DNA from: Paramecium octaurelia
Lineage: Eukaryota > Ciliophora > Oligohymenophorea > Peniculida > Parameciidae
NCBI GenBank assembly: GCA_905182995.1
Contig: CAJJDP010000029.1
Coordinates: 558,001-622,000 of the forward strand
Direction: 5' to 3'
DNA length: 64,000 bases
A program made the translations under genes and the position numbers. Under the pieces are notes generated by a model. That model saw only the letters and a list, made by a program, of their open reading frames with translations. It searched no databases and was not told the DNA's origin. Shown here piece by piece: positions 12,946 to 23,482 of the stretch (position 1 is its first letter; each line of letters opens with the position of its first letter).

Positions 12946-13391
12946 CTCCCACTTAAAAAAGGGCACTATGCAAGCTGATCTTATCTCCTCTGTTTCTATG
13001 GCTAGGCTCCTCTATATTACATAATTACTGTATCCCTTTTGGGCAAAGTACTTATGTTTTTGTATATCTTTGTATGGTTGGGATCTTTAAATTCCCTTTT
13101 CTTAGTTCCTTCTTGCTTATAGTAAATCTTTCCATAAGTGTATAAGAGCTTCATTCATATTCTATAAATTATTAAATATTTTTTCGTTATTGTTTAGAGA
13201 TCAAATCCTCATAATCCAGCATTCAGAAAAAATCTCCTTTCTTTTTAATTCTCAAAAAATATTTTATCCTGTTTTTTAAAGAGTCTTTTTGATTACTTAT
13301 GATGTTGTTAAAGGACTTTCAAAGAAATTTTTTTTGAATGTGATTATTAGATTAATATTTATTATTTAAATTAATGTTTTTCTTTATATTA
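12103..13391 (+). repeat. segment repeated at 14,000-15,288
   Basis: The 1,289-bp segment here matches 14,000-15,288 and the second copy starts right after the N at 13,999. The two copies stop matching abruptly after a shared TTTATATTA: one continues ACCCTTTTAG (13,392), the other TATCTTAAG (15,289). A simple contig overlap should not branch inside both sequences, so this marks either a repeat boundary or alternative joins of the same region. Confidence 0.85.
12403..13158 (-). CDS. possible ORF, 251 residues, unrecognised (second copy 14,300-15,055)
   Basis: ATG at 13,156-13,158 (minus strand) opens 252 codons to TGA at 12,403-12,405. The first half is charged and protein-like (LLQARRNQEKGIQRSQPYKD; SLAIETEEIRSACIVPFFKW), the second half more hydrophobic. 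A competing plus-strand frame at 12,547-12,978 (144 codons, containing MDTFKKKFGLPFGRSK and DMDHNFDSGKFLPLKKGHY) overlaps it, and a second minus-strand frame (192 codons in the copy at 10,697-11,272) overlaps both; at most one is real. No domain is recognised. Copy 1 at 10,969-11,511 is truncated by the assembly N. Confidence 0.3.
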
Positions 13392-13998
13392 ACCCTTTTA
13401 GAAAGACATATAAATATATAGATCATCAGCTTTCCTTTATTCTTCATTTCTAATTTCTCTCCTGAGTACAATGCTTTTCTAGTTTCTTTTTATTTCTTCC
13501 TTTTCTTTCATTTATACCAGCATAACTAAATATTTTTTAAATTCTACTTATTTAATTGAAAGTGCATTTCAATTAAATTCTTTGCAGATCCTCTTACTTT
13601 AGAAGCACGATTATATCTTGTTAAAAAACAATTTTGATATCATAGAAATATGATTATGTCATAATTCGAACATCCAGAGGAAGTTCCTCCTGCCCCCAAT
13701 TGTGTTGTGCAAGTAATGGAGGTGAAGAAGGAGTAGATGGGATGTATCTAAAAAGATCAGTAATTGATAAGGGGGAAGAGAATGAGATTTAAGGATACGG
13801 CCCCCCAAAACCCGGTCTAAAAGATCGGAGGAAGATTTTGATTTGTGTATTAGTAGTTGGACCATTAATAACTACAGTTTCTTCTAAATGAGGGAAGAAT
13901 TTTTGAAGATGAGTCTCAAATATGGAGAATACAAGAAACGGAAAAAAGAGATTGAGAATATAAAGAAGACAATGGGATACAGATGGGACACTAAGGGC
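13392..13998 (+). pseudogene. relatively GC-rich decayed coding segment on an alternative contig end
   Basis: This 607-bp branch is found only here and ends at the N at 13,999. Its last 350 bases are noticeably richer in G and C than the surroundings and contain overlapping protein-like frames with stops: EHPEEVPPAPNCVVQVMEVK, then SNGGEEGVDGMYLKRS and GPPKPGLKDRRK, then GRIFEDESQIWRIQETEKR followed by TGA. Proline/charge-rich text of this type resembles the low-complexity first ORF of retroelements, but no domain proves it. Confidence 0.35.
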
Positions 13999-13999
13999 N

Positions 14000-15288
14000 T
14001 AAACTTAAATTAGATTGCATCTATATCTCATCTTTTTAATGCCATCACATTTGCTTAATTCAAAGAAAAATAAACAAATTAAAAGAATAAATAAATTACA
14101 AGAGTAAACCACTTTAATAAACCTTAGGCAAAATTGTTATTGATATTTAAAGCATTCCGTAAATTAAATGAACAAAGAATATACTCCCTCATTAAAAAGT
14201 TTATTATATATCCCTTTGATTTCAGTTTCCATTCCATCCAAAATGCTCTCTATTTATCAATCAATTTGTAAGTATCCAAATAATTAATTCTTAACAATCT
14301 CAATAAGTTTTGAATGTTGATCTCTAGAGAAAAACCAAAATATGCTGTCCTAAAACTTCTTTTTTTTAGTTTTGTTGTATTTTTCCATATATTATGTTAC
14401 TCCCTAAATGAGTTTTCTTAAAGTAACAAAACCATGATAATGATAATGGAATCCACCTTAGATTTTTGTATTTTAAGATATAACCCTTGAAAATCAAGAT
14501 TATGAATATTTACAAATTTTATATAATTAATTGAATTATACGAGCCTTTCCTTGATATGCATCTAATAACATATAATATACATGTTAAAGAAATTAAGAG
14601 CATAGTAATTTAGAAAACAGATGGATACCTTCAAGAAGAAATTTGGATTACCATTTGGTAGATCCAAAATTATTATTCTTTTTTTAAATAATACTATTTC
14701 TCAAGTAATTAAATTAAATCTGTTCTCTACAAATAGTACGAATTTTGATACAATAGTACTTAAAAATGATCAGATATTCTTTAATGCTATTGTGCTTAAA
14801 TAATTGTTTGATATGGATCACAACTTTGACAGTGGCAAGTTCCTCCCACTTAAAAAAGGGCACTATGCAAGCTGATCTTATCTCCTCTGTTTCTATGGCT
14901 AGGCTCCTCTATATTACATAATTACTGTATCCCTTTTGGGCAAAGTACTTATGTTTTTGTATATCTTTGTATGGTTGGGATCTTTAAATTCCCTTTTCTT
15001 AGTTCCTTCTTGCTTATAGTAAATCTTTCCATAAGTGTATAAGAGCTTCATTCATATTCTATAAATTATTAAATATTTTTTCGTTATTGTTTAGAGATCA
15101 AATCCTCATAATCCAGCATTCAGAAAAAATCTCCTTTCTTTTTAATTCTCAAAAAATATTTTATCCTGTTTTTTAAAGAGTCTTTTTGATTACTTATGAT
15201 GTTGTTAAAGGACTTTCAAAGAAATTTTTTTTGAATGTGATTATTAGATTAATATTTATTATTTAAATTAATGTTTTTCTTTATATTA
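14000..15288 (+). repeat. third copy of the duplicated block
   Basis: Matches 12,103-13,391 from immediately after the N at 13,999 until the branch point at 15,288. Carries a second full copy of the minus-strand frame at 14,300-15,055. Confidence 0.9.
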
Positions 15289-15965
15289 TATCTTAAGTAG
15301 ATTTAAGATTCAACTTCTCTTTCTAATATCTCTATATTAGTATGTTCTTTATCTTAATATAGGTTATAGGAGTATTTTATTTACTGAGAGGGTTAAATTG
15401 CCCACCTTCTTATTTTTTATTAGAGGCTTCGATTTTAATATAGAACTACTTATAAGTTTGTTCTTTTGATACTATCCTAAAGTTTTCTCTTTTAATTATT
15501 AGATTTGATTGATCTGGAGTAATGACTTTAAATTGTCTACTATTTTGAAAATATTTGATTAAAAGTCACATCGATTTATGATTAATATAAAACTTGAAAT
15601 TAAGAAAAGAAATTCAACATAATTAAAAAAAAATAATTGAATTTCTAAAATGAGGAAGATGAAGACTTGTATTAGGTTTTTACTTCGTGTGAGGTTGTTG
15701 ATGAATCTATTTTCCATGTCCTGATTAAAATATTAAAAAGAGAGAAAATTTAAAACTGCCTAGAATTTCTCTTAGAAGATCAAAATCAAAGCCAAATCGA
15801 ATAAGAAATATTATAGGTAGAAAAATTTATTACTATTTAATAAGAAATAAAGAATAAATTTTGGAAAAAACAAATTTAAAAAAATGATAGTTGTTCTCAA
15901 AAAAATTAAAGATCATGAATTTAATAAAAAGATTACTCATTAGAGGAATCTTAGAAAATTAGTTC
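15289..15965. other. no supported gene
   Basis: AT-rich sequence after the branch point and before the WD40 remnant. No feature is visible. Confidence 0.4.
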
Positions 15966-16655
15966 TATTCACGTGTGGGATGTGAAAAAGGGAAAATAAG
16001 GACTATATTATAAGGAGATTGCAAAATAAATTCAGTTTTCTTTTCGCTGATTGGGTATAATTTCAGAATCTAAAAACAGGAAAATAAGTGTTGAAATTAT
16101 TTGGTCATAATAGAAAGGTTAATTCAGTCTGTTTCTCTCCTGATGGTACTACATTAGCAACTGGCAGTAATGATAATACTATCCATTTATGAGATGTTAA
16201 GACAGGATAATAAAATATCAAATTAGAAGGTCATGCTAATGATGTTCATTCAGTCTGTTCTCTTCTGATGGTACTACATTAGCATCTGGTAGTTGTGACA
16301 AGTCTATCCGTATATGGGATGTTAAAACAGGATAATAAATAGCAAAAGTCGATGGCCATAATAATTATGTTCAATCAGTCTGTTACTCACCTTAAGGTAC
16401 TACATTAGCATCCAGTAGCTAGGATAAGTCTATTCGTTTATGGGATGTAAAACAGGATAATAAAAGCCATATTATGCGGTCAAAGTAATGTAGTGTGGTC
16501 AGTCTGTTTTTCATCTGATGATGCTATATTAGCATCTGGTAGTGATGATAAGTCTATTCGTTTATGGGATTTTAAGACAGGATAATAAAAAGCCTAATCA
16601 AACGGTCATGCTAAAGAAGTGAGCACAGTCTGCTTCTCTCCTGATATTAAGCCAG
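15966..16655 (+). pseudogene. WD40-repeat pseudogene
   Basis: Repeats of the WD40 consensus are obvious: VNSVCFSPDGTTLATGSNDN, SIRIWDVKTGQQ, VQSVCYSP.GTTLASSS and DKSIRLWD. The frame is broken several ways. At about 16,190 an L-W-D repeat end reads L-TGA-D, so a Trp codon (TGG) has become the stop TGA. One base is missing in the phenylalanine codons near 16,259, another near 16,449, and the first repeat is fused to a truncated one (HVWDVKKGK at about 15,972). The intact paralogue at 23,483-25,237 lets each lesion be recognised. No promoter or start is visible. Confidence 0.85.
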
Positions 16656-16720
16656 GATAGTACTATGACAAAATTTATGGAAATAGTGATTATGTTCCAT
16701 TAACCATTTTCTCTCTTTTT

Positions 16721-16935
16721 GGTACTCGTAAAAATCTGATATAGTATAAGAATTTACAGGGTTTTTCTAAATAGCTACATCATAATAAATTAATGCATCC
16801 TCTAATCTATTCATTTGAGTTATACCTTTGCTATTATAATATACTGAATTTTCAGGATCTTTCTTTATAGCTTAAACATCCTCTAATAATGCTTCTTCTA
16901 ACCTATTCATTTGGTTATTTTCAAAGATATCATCG
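16721..16935 (-). pseudogene. TPR-repeat fragment
   Basis: The minus strand encodes two TPR-like units: NQMNRLEEAL followed by IKKDPENSVYYNSKG, then ITQMNRLEDALIYYDVAIQK and NPVNSYTIS. This is the motif style of the Paramecium TPR families. The frame carries no start, is flanked by unrelated remnants, and lies directly after the WD40 pseudogene on the opposite strand, so it is a displaced fragment. Confidence 0.7.
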
Positions 16936-16984
16936 AAAAATATTAATTCTCCGTTAAGAAATTAAATATGACAAAGATATACCT

Positions 16985-17575
16985 TTTTCATACTATATGA
17001 GGTGATGAAAAGCTATATTATGATGAGGAATGTGATGATGGAATTATTATTCACGGGTGTCATGAATGCAAATTTCATTTTAAGAATATTGTGTAGATTG
17101 TGTAAAAGGGATATGTATAGTTGTATAAATACAGGTTAGATACTTAATTAATGTAAGGTTTCTAATTCTTAATGTGGAGATAGATTGTTATTGAAAAAAG
17201 TGAATAATGGAACTGCAAATGACATCCCTTGCCATGAGTGCTGTTAATTTGAATGCTTAGAGGTTGTATTTTTTCCAAGCAAAATAATGTGAAGAGTTCC
17301 ATTATGTATATGCATTATACATTAAAACTAGTAATTGTTTCAACCAAACAAATGACAATGATGATTAATAAATGATTTTACAATTCTTTAGACTGAGTAA
17401 ATATCCAAATTTCAGATGTGTGAAAATCCTATACTAATAATTTTGGTGTTCCTAAGTATGGTAATGAATTAAGAGTTAATCAATATGATGTATTTGATGA
17501 TGGAAACTTATACTGAAGAGATTGAACCTTCATAAAAGCTATGTTGGAAGTTGTATTTTAGCAAAATACTATCTA
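16985..17575 (+). pseudogene. cysteine-rich repeat (DUF4215-like) pseudogene
   Basis: The forward strand reads ECDDGIIIHGCHECKF, then in a shifted frame EYCVDCVKGIC, then QCGDRLLLKKVNNGTANDIP followed by CHECCQFECLE. Alternating CGD / CDDG / CHEC motifs are the pattern of DUF4215/furin-like cysteine-rich repeats common in ciliate surface proteins. Frame changes near 17,080 and 17,280 and TGA codons in the FDDGNLY region near 17,500 show that it is not functional. Its last part (from 17,307) is repeated at 18,723-18,991. Confidence 0.6.
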
Positions 17576-17589
17576 TTACTTATTTAAAT

Positions 17590-17960
17590 TATAATCCTTT
17601 CCTTTTTCTCTGAAATTTTAGAAGTTTACTTATTGTTAATTCCCTCGGAAACCTGCCTATTCCATTGTGAATCAAGAATTGTCCATTTTCCAATTTTAAT
17701 CCTACTTTCGTATTGTCCTCTCACAACTATCAAAAGGATAAATTAATACATAACATTTTTCTTGAAATAGAAAGTCCCACCTTCCGATTTTCATACCATT
17801 TGATTATTCTCTAAAGCATCAAAAACTTAGTAGTACCTATTTATTAATCACTTCCTCCTCTTTTTTTAAGCTCTTATTATGTACATGGTTTCATCAATCA
17901 TCATAATATTTCATCTTTTTTTTCTCCAAAATTTCATATTCGCCACAATTAAACAACCTA
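17590..17960 (-). pseudogene. MORN-like repeat remnant (second copy 19,006-19,376)
   Basis: On the minus strand GQYESRIKIGKWTILDSQWN and QVFDALENNQ...MKIGRWDF reproduce the repeat core of the gene at 5620-7918. The units lie in different frames and are interrupted by TGA. A GT...AG segment matching an intron (GTATTAATTTATCC...GATAG) sits at the expected place but does not restore phase. I interpret this as a decayed paralogue. Confidence 0.6.
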
Positions 17961-17999
17961 AACTAAACTAAATTTATCTAACCTAAAAAGTACTTCCTG

Positions 18000-18721
18000 T
18001 GATATGAGTTTTTAAAGCTTTTGAATCTCTACTATACAGGGGGCAAATTTGTAGGAGTAAGAGTCTGATATACACTTCTCTGCAAAAATTCTGTCTAAAT
18101 CTTGTAATAAATTTTATTCAGTATCTGAATGAATATGGAAATTATCTTGATCATCCTTGAAGCCTCTAAAGATCCCAGCTTCTTTTTTGAAGGATTAAGA
18201 GTTGCCATTCTTTTTATATTTTGGAAAGTCTACTTGAGGTTTGACTGATTAAATAATATAGCCGATTTCATTAGTTATTCTTCAATCGTTTATTTTCCTT
18301 TAGCCTGATACCATGTTTAAAAATCATTGCATTTTAATGCTGCTTCTTAATTGAGATTATAAGCATTCGACTTACTCCAACCAACCCTTTGTTCTTTTTA
18401 ATTTTAAACTCCTTATAGAGTTAGTTGGCAATATATTCTTGGATGATCTGAGAGTTTAGTGAACAGGAGATTTTTCTCACTGTATTCTTGTCCTGGGTAG
18501 CAAATGGAATCTAAGAGAGATTACACTACCTTTCCTTGGATTGTTCTAGTGAATTTTAGGTCTGATTATTCTATAATGTTAGCCAATTAGTCGAACCGTA
18601 CGTTATTATGAATAAAATCTCCACATATAACGATTCTTTAAAGTTACTTTTTATTGAACATTAGATTTTATATCTATAGATTTAAAAAATTTTCTTATTC
18701 TTATTTAATACTTATTTGCTT
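18000..18721 (-). mobile_element. non-LTR retrotransposon remnant, 3' part (assembly copy 1)
   Basis: This is the portion of the element at 19,420-20,960 that lies in copy 1 of the duplicated block. It includes the SDHP motif of the endonuclease domain near 18,437-18,452 and the downstream linker frame. It lacks the 66-bp segment found in copy 2. Confidence 0.7.
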
Positions 18722-18722
18722 N

Positions 18723-20203
18723 TATATGCATTATACATTAAAACTAGTAATTGTTTCAACCAAACAAATGACAATGATGATTAATAAATGATTTTACAAT
18801 TCTTTAGACTGAGTAAATATCCAAATTTCAGATGTGTGAAAATCCTATACTAATAATTTTGGTGTTCCTAAGTATGGTAATGAATTAAGAGTTAATCAAT
18901 ATGATGTATTTGATGATGGAAACTTATACTGAAGAGATTGAACCTTCATAAAAGCTATGTTGGAAGTTGTATTTTAGCAAAATACTATCTATTACTTATT
19001 TAAATTATAATCCTTTCCTTTTTCTCTGAAATTTTAGAAGTTTACTTATTGTTAATTCCCTCGGAAACCTGCCTATTCCATTGTGAATCAAGAATTGTCC
19101 ATTTTCCAATTTTAATCCTACTTTCGTATTGTCCTCTCACAACTATCAAAAGGATAAATTAATACATAACATTTTTCTTGAAATAGAAAGTCCCACCTTC
19201 CGATTTTCATACCATTTGATTATTCTCTAAAGCATCAAAAACTTAGTAGTACCTATTTATTAATCACTTCCTCCTCTTTTTTTAAGCTCTTATTATGTAC
19301 ATGGTTTCATCAATCATCATAATATTTCATCTTTTTTTTCTCCAAAATTTCATATTCGCCACAATTAAACAACCTAAACTAAACTAAATTTATCTAACCT
19401 AAAAAGTACTTCCTGTGATATGAGTTTTTAAAGCTTTTGAATCTCTACTATACAGGGGGCAAATTTGTAGGAGTAAGAGTCTGATATACACTTCTCTGCA
19501 AAAATTCTGTCTAAATCTTGTAATAAATTTTATTCAGTATCTGAATGAATATGGAAATTATCTTGATCATCCTTGAAGCCTCTAAAGATCCCAGCTTCTT
19601 TTTTGAAGGATTAAGAGTTGCCATTCTTTTTATATTTTGGAAAGCCTTCTTGAGGTTTGGCTGATTAAATAATATAGCCGATTTCATAAGTTATTCTTCA
19701 ATCGTTTATTTTCCTTTAGCCTGATATGGTATAGTTACACGAATCTTTTTAATTGCTTATCGTTTTCTTAGATTATATCTTACATAGTTGTACCATGTTT
19801 AAAAATCATTGCATTTTAATGCTGCTTCTTAATTGAGATTATAAGCATTCGACTTACTCCAACCAACCCTTTGTTCTTTTTAATTTTAAACTCCTTATAG
19901 AGTTAGTTGGCAATATATTCTTGGATGATCTGAGAGTTTAGTGAACAGGAGATTTTTCTCACTGTATTCTTGTCCTGGGTAGCAAATGGAATCTAAGAGA
20001 GATTACACTACCTTTCCTTGGATTGTTCTAGTGAATTTTAGGTCTGATTATTCTATAATGTTAGCCAATTAGTCGAACCGTACGTTATTATGAATAAAAT
20101 CTCCACATATAACGATTCTTTAAAGTTACTTTTTATTGAACATTAGATTTTATATCTATAGATTTAAAAAATTTTCTTATTCTTATTTAATACTTATTTG
20201 CTT
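18723..20203 (+). repeat. direct repeat, copy 2 (1,481 bp, carries the 66-bp segment)
   Basis: Starts immediately after the N at 18,722 and matches 17,307-18,721. It is 66 bp longer because of the segment at 19,725-19,790. Beyond 20,203 the sequence continues into the 5' part of the retrotransposon remnant. Confidence 0.9.
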
Positions 20204-20960
20204 GGGAAGTAGAAATTTAGAATCATTAAATTTAAGCAACTGTTTCTACAATTTATAGCAATGTAGTCATAATCTGTAAGATTAGGAGGTGTAACCTTGT
20301 CAGAGATGTTAGTGAAGTCAAAACATGAGTTTATTCTTATTAAAACTCCTCCTAAGGGTTCAGACTTCCCTTCTTTATGAACAAAGGTGTATGAAGGAGA
20401 GCTCTAGACAGAATTTTATCGTGTCTCCTATAGACCAAATAATATGCGGTTAGTTTTTTTGCTATTTGACTGGCACCTTTCTTTATTGAGCCAACATTCC
20501 TACTTGTTATTCTAAAAGTGTGTTTAGTTTGTATTATGGTGATTGAAGGAAACGATCTAATCATTTTTATTACTTAGTTTCCCTTATGACAAGTTCTATT
20601 TCACCTACCTAGACTTGCCTATAGATCTGGTTGAGTCATTTGTCAGAAATCAGCTTTAACCTTCATTATTCCTTCTCCTCTAACCTTGAGGAAACTCTCT
20701 GAATTTTTTCCCCCTGTAGTAACCAGGTTATGGTTGAGGGTTGCTTTCATCATTACTCGACAGCCCATTAAATAACCTTTAGCCCCTCATTCGTTGTTAA
20801 ATTATCCATCATGCACCCTTAAATTGGCCATTAGATTTTTTTCTGAATCCAAACGTCTCTTTTCTATTATAGGGTTGATAGTTTCTACACTAATAAATTC
20901 TACCATTATTATTCTTTAATCATTTCTCCTTTTAATTCACTAAATCATCCATTTTTTCTG
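19420..20960 (-). mobile_element. non-LTR (LINE-type) retrotransposon remnant with endonuclease domain
   Basis: Reading right to left, minus-strand frames give the ordered signature of an endonuclease/exonuclease/phosphatase (EEP) domain: RITSRNVGSIKKGASQIAKK (20,461-20,520), LQETR (near 20,430), GGVLIRINSCFDF, DYDYIAINC and LNLMILNFYFPS, ICGDFIHNN (near 20,094-20,110), and LLDSICYP...TKLSDHPRIYC (near 19,930). LQE(T), GDF and SDH are the catalytic/metal-binding blocks of LINE endonucleases. The linker after SDH (SNAYNLNQEAALKCNDFQ) stays open. Upstream (20,640-20,900) is an Arg/Asn/Pro-rich frame (NPQPQPGYYRGKKF, QGQRRRNNEG) that could be the end of a first ORF. Frame shifts near 20,130, 20,440 and 20,590 mean the element is dead. 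No reverse transcriptase is attached here. Confidence 0.8.
19725..19790 (+). mobile_element. 66-bp TA-bounded segment, present in one copy and precisely absent in the other (IES-like)
   Basis: Copy 1 reads CCTGATACCATG (TA at 18,309-18,310). Copy 2 reads CCTGATATGGTATAG...ATAGTTGTACCATG. The extra 66 bp start and end at TA and leave a single TA when removed, as PiggyMac-dependent IES excision does. Sixty-six bp falls on one of the ~10-bp-spaced IES length peaks known for Paramecium. The right end reads TACAACTA inward, a fair match to TAYAGYNR; the left end, TATGGTAT, is weaker. The segment has no TGA in the retrotransposon frame and keeps it open, so it could be genuine element coding sequence excised erroneously in copy 1 rather than an IES retained in copy 2. 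Confidence 0.6.
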
Positions 20961-21639
20961 TAAAGATTCATAATTTTATCATAATTATCGAACCAGAAAT
21001 TAAAATATATTATCTTGTTTGCATCATAGATAAAAATATTTATTATAGCATATGTTGCTAAGCACTTTAGGTATTCGTTGGTTATGACTCCTTAAATTAT
21101 ATCAATAGAGATTCGTTTCCGATATTTATGACAGAAATCAGTGAGGCTATTTTTCATCTCCAATCTATCCAAGTTGGTAATTTCAGCAATAACTGCCACC
21201 ATATCCTTACTACCTTTATATATATATAAAGTATAGTGATGAAAAAGAAGACAACTAATAAAGTATATTGTATTTGGATACCTTTTTATATTATCACTTT
21301 CTTAAGTTATTTCTTGTGGAATCTAAACTTAATCTCTTTTTTTGCATAAAGAAATTTTCCTTTCATCATAATTTTTTATATACACAAAAGTCAGAAAAAA
21401 TGTTTTTAGTTTTATTGAAATCTTACATTTCTAATTCATTAATGAAAAAGACATCAATATCTGTGAATTAATTACATAATTAGTTAATCTTAACTATAAT
21501 TTTCCTTTCAACATCCGCTATATATATCCCAAAAAAATTACCCTACAACTCTTAAGTAAACAATTTAAATCATTACGGGTTAAAAAATATATAAATTAAT
21601 TCATTTTCCATTCTTTAAAGCATTCTCATCATACTAAAA
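20961..21639. other. no supported gene
   Basis: AT-rich sequence. A forward 67-codon standard-code frame at 21,268-21,471 is hydrophobic and low in complexity; I do not consider it coding. Confidence 0.35.
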
Positions 21640-22090
21640 TAGTCTTGAGAAATAAGTAAAAATTTGAAATAAATAGCTTCTTTTAATAGTTAGCTTTTTT
21701 TTAACCAACATTTTTTCCACCATCATGTTTACCTTAAAATGAGAGAAATTTTCAACAATTTTAACCCGATTCCATGTTTTACTCCTGTATTATCATAATA
21801 ACGTCCTCCTCCATAAATATCATCAAATGGTATGCTATTACAAAATAGTATTGTTGTAATAAGCTTTCCATTTGCCTTATTTTAATCCATCCTTATCTTT
21901 CCCAAAAATAAGCTATCGAAATTCTCTATTATTGAATAATAAATACTTAGCATAATGTTCATACTGCTCCATCCAATGTCCAGTTTAACCCCGCTTGCTT
22001 AATAATTCTCCCCTCTATCTATTATTTGTCGATTTTCGAAACCTGGGTTTCATTTCACACTTTTTTTCCAATTATTCCATAATCTCCCTG
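21640..22090 (-). pseudogene. MORN-like repeat remnant
   Basis: Minus-strand frames contain WMEQYEHYAKYLLFNN, LIFGKDKDGLKQGKWKAYYN and GGRYYDNTGVKHGIG, matching the alternating modules of the gene at 5620-7918. A candidate intron beginning GTAATAG lies at the conserved position between the W-x-x-YYN and GG modules, but no AG restores the frame, and the adjoining text contains TGA. The remnant is probably decayed, or is a gene with sequencing errors. Confidence 0.5.
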
Positions 22091-22194
22091 TAATTTTAAT
22101 TAATAAATTTATTTTAAATTAAACAGAATCCAAGTAGAAATAAAAATATCCACGTATTTATTTCAAAAAATTAATATATATCACGCCTTAATGA

Positions 22195-22692
22195 TAAACT
22201 AATACCATTTCTTTCAAACTGTCATATTCCTAAGCAGGTTTGGTCTGTGAAATTTTGGATGGATAATTGATTAAATTTCGATAGATTCCGACGATACTCT
22301 TAATCTGTTTTTATCCATATTTTTCTATTGATGCTCCTAATAATAAATAGTTGATTTCTTTTGATTTGACTTATGAATTCATTTCAAAATCTAGTTACAT
22401 TTTTTTCAATAATGGTATAAGCATGTTCTCTTCATCTATTCCCAAATTTAAGTTTAATGATTATGATCAGAATCTTAATTTATCCTTCAATTTAAAGTTA
22501 GCTCAAAATATAATCGTTTTTTCTAATGAATCTTATCATGATAAGACAGGAAATTTTAATTAATCAAGATTAAAATTGAATTCATTTCTAATTATTCAAA
22601 TAACACTTGAAAATAATTCATCAATAAGTGTAATATAGTTGAATCTGATAAATGCTACATTAAGTTATGTTTCAAGAAGATAAAAATGTTGA
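22195..22692 (+). CDS. ORF fragment, possible ectodomain, unrecognised
   Basis: An open frame of 165 codons ends at TGA 22,690-22,692. The text is coherent and Ser/Asn-rich, e.g. DLTYEFISKSSYIFFNNGIS, FKFNDYDQNLNLSFNLKLA and SNESYHDKTGNFNQSRLKL, with several N-x-S/T sites, as in large ciliate surface proteins. No start codon or signal peptide is convincing, so it is a fragment or a last exon. No family recognised. Confidence 0.4.
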
Positions 22693-23482
22693 CTTTCTAA
22701 AGATGTCTTAGGTATGAAAAAGTCATAGTGGATAACAGTATTATCAAAATTCTTAAGTAGAGTGTCAATGGAGAGAACACTTAGGAGGTATGAAAAAATT
22801 GGGTATGATCATGGTTTTTCATAAGTATATTGTGTTTATTTATTTTCCTTCAAGTATTACAAAAAAAGAGGATTATTAGATAGAAGAAGCAATCTCAGCA
22901 AAACGAAATATTATATGAGTAAAATAATAATTTACTTGAATATCCCTACTATGTAGCATTGTAAACTACAATATAGTAATTAATATTATTGATAGATTAC
23001 AAAAGAAAATTTTCATTATAAAAGCTACTATTAACCTATAATAAATAATTTATTTTAAAATATAGATAGATGCCATTTTAAAGAAAAATTGAATTGGAAA
23101 AATATAAGAATTTTGAATTGAATTAGTGAGCAAATAGAATTATTAGATCGTTTGATGAACTTAATAGATAGAAAGGTATGATTAAATCTATTTTAGCCTG
23201 CTCAGCTTATAGAAGGTAATTGAAATCTAACTTTGAACAAAAATAAAATGTTAGTGCAGAATCCCAAGAGAGTCTTTTTATTGCTATATATATAAAAATG
23301 ACGTTTTCATATCATGTCATTACACAAAATATCAACCGAGCATTACGCTTTCATATACTTAGATGATGGTGTGATATAAATCTCTTTAAAAACTTAACTT
23401 GAAGAAATACAAGATAATATAGTAAAAAAAAAAAACAACAAAAATATAGATTTTATAAATTTAGTCTTATGAAAAATTACTT
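22693..23482. other. no supported gene; possible MORN trace near 22,790
   Basis: A short forward stretch at 22,787-22,810 (aggaggtatgaaaaaattgg) resembles the G-x-Y-x-x-G-x-K-I-G core of the repeat gene, but the surroundings are not open. Nothing else is visible. Confidence 0.3.

Larger units (their letters stand above)
17307..18721 (+). repeat. direct repeat, copy 1 (1,415 bp, lacks a 66-bp TA-bounded segment)
   Basis: Matches 18,723-20,203 except for a few substitutions near 18,225-18,275 and the absence of 66 bp after the TA at 18,309-18,310. It ends at the single N at 18,722. Confidence 0.9.

Noticed and set aside
10079..15288. A biological triplication of a gene block
   Set aside because: Two of the joins coincide with single N and base-exact copy lengths, so unmerged contigs explain most of it; only the fork at 13,391/15,288 needs another explanation.
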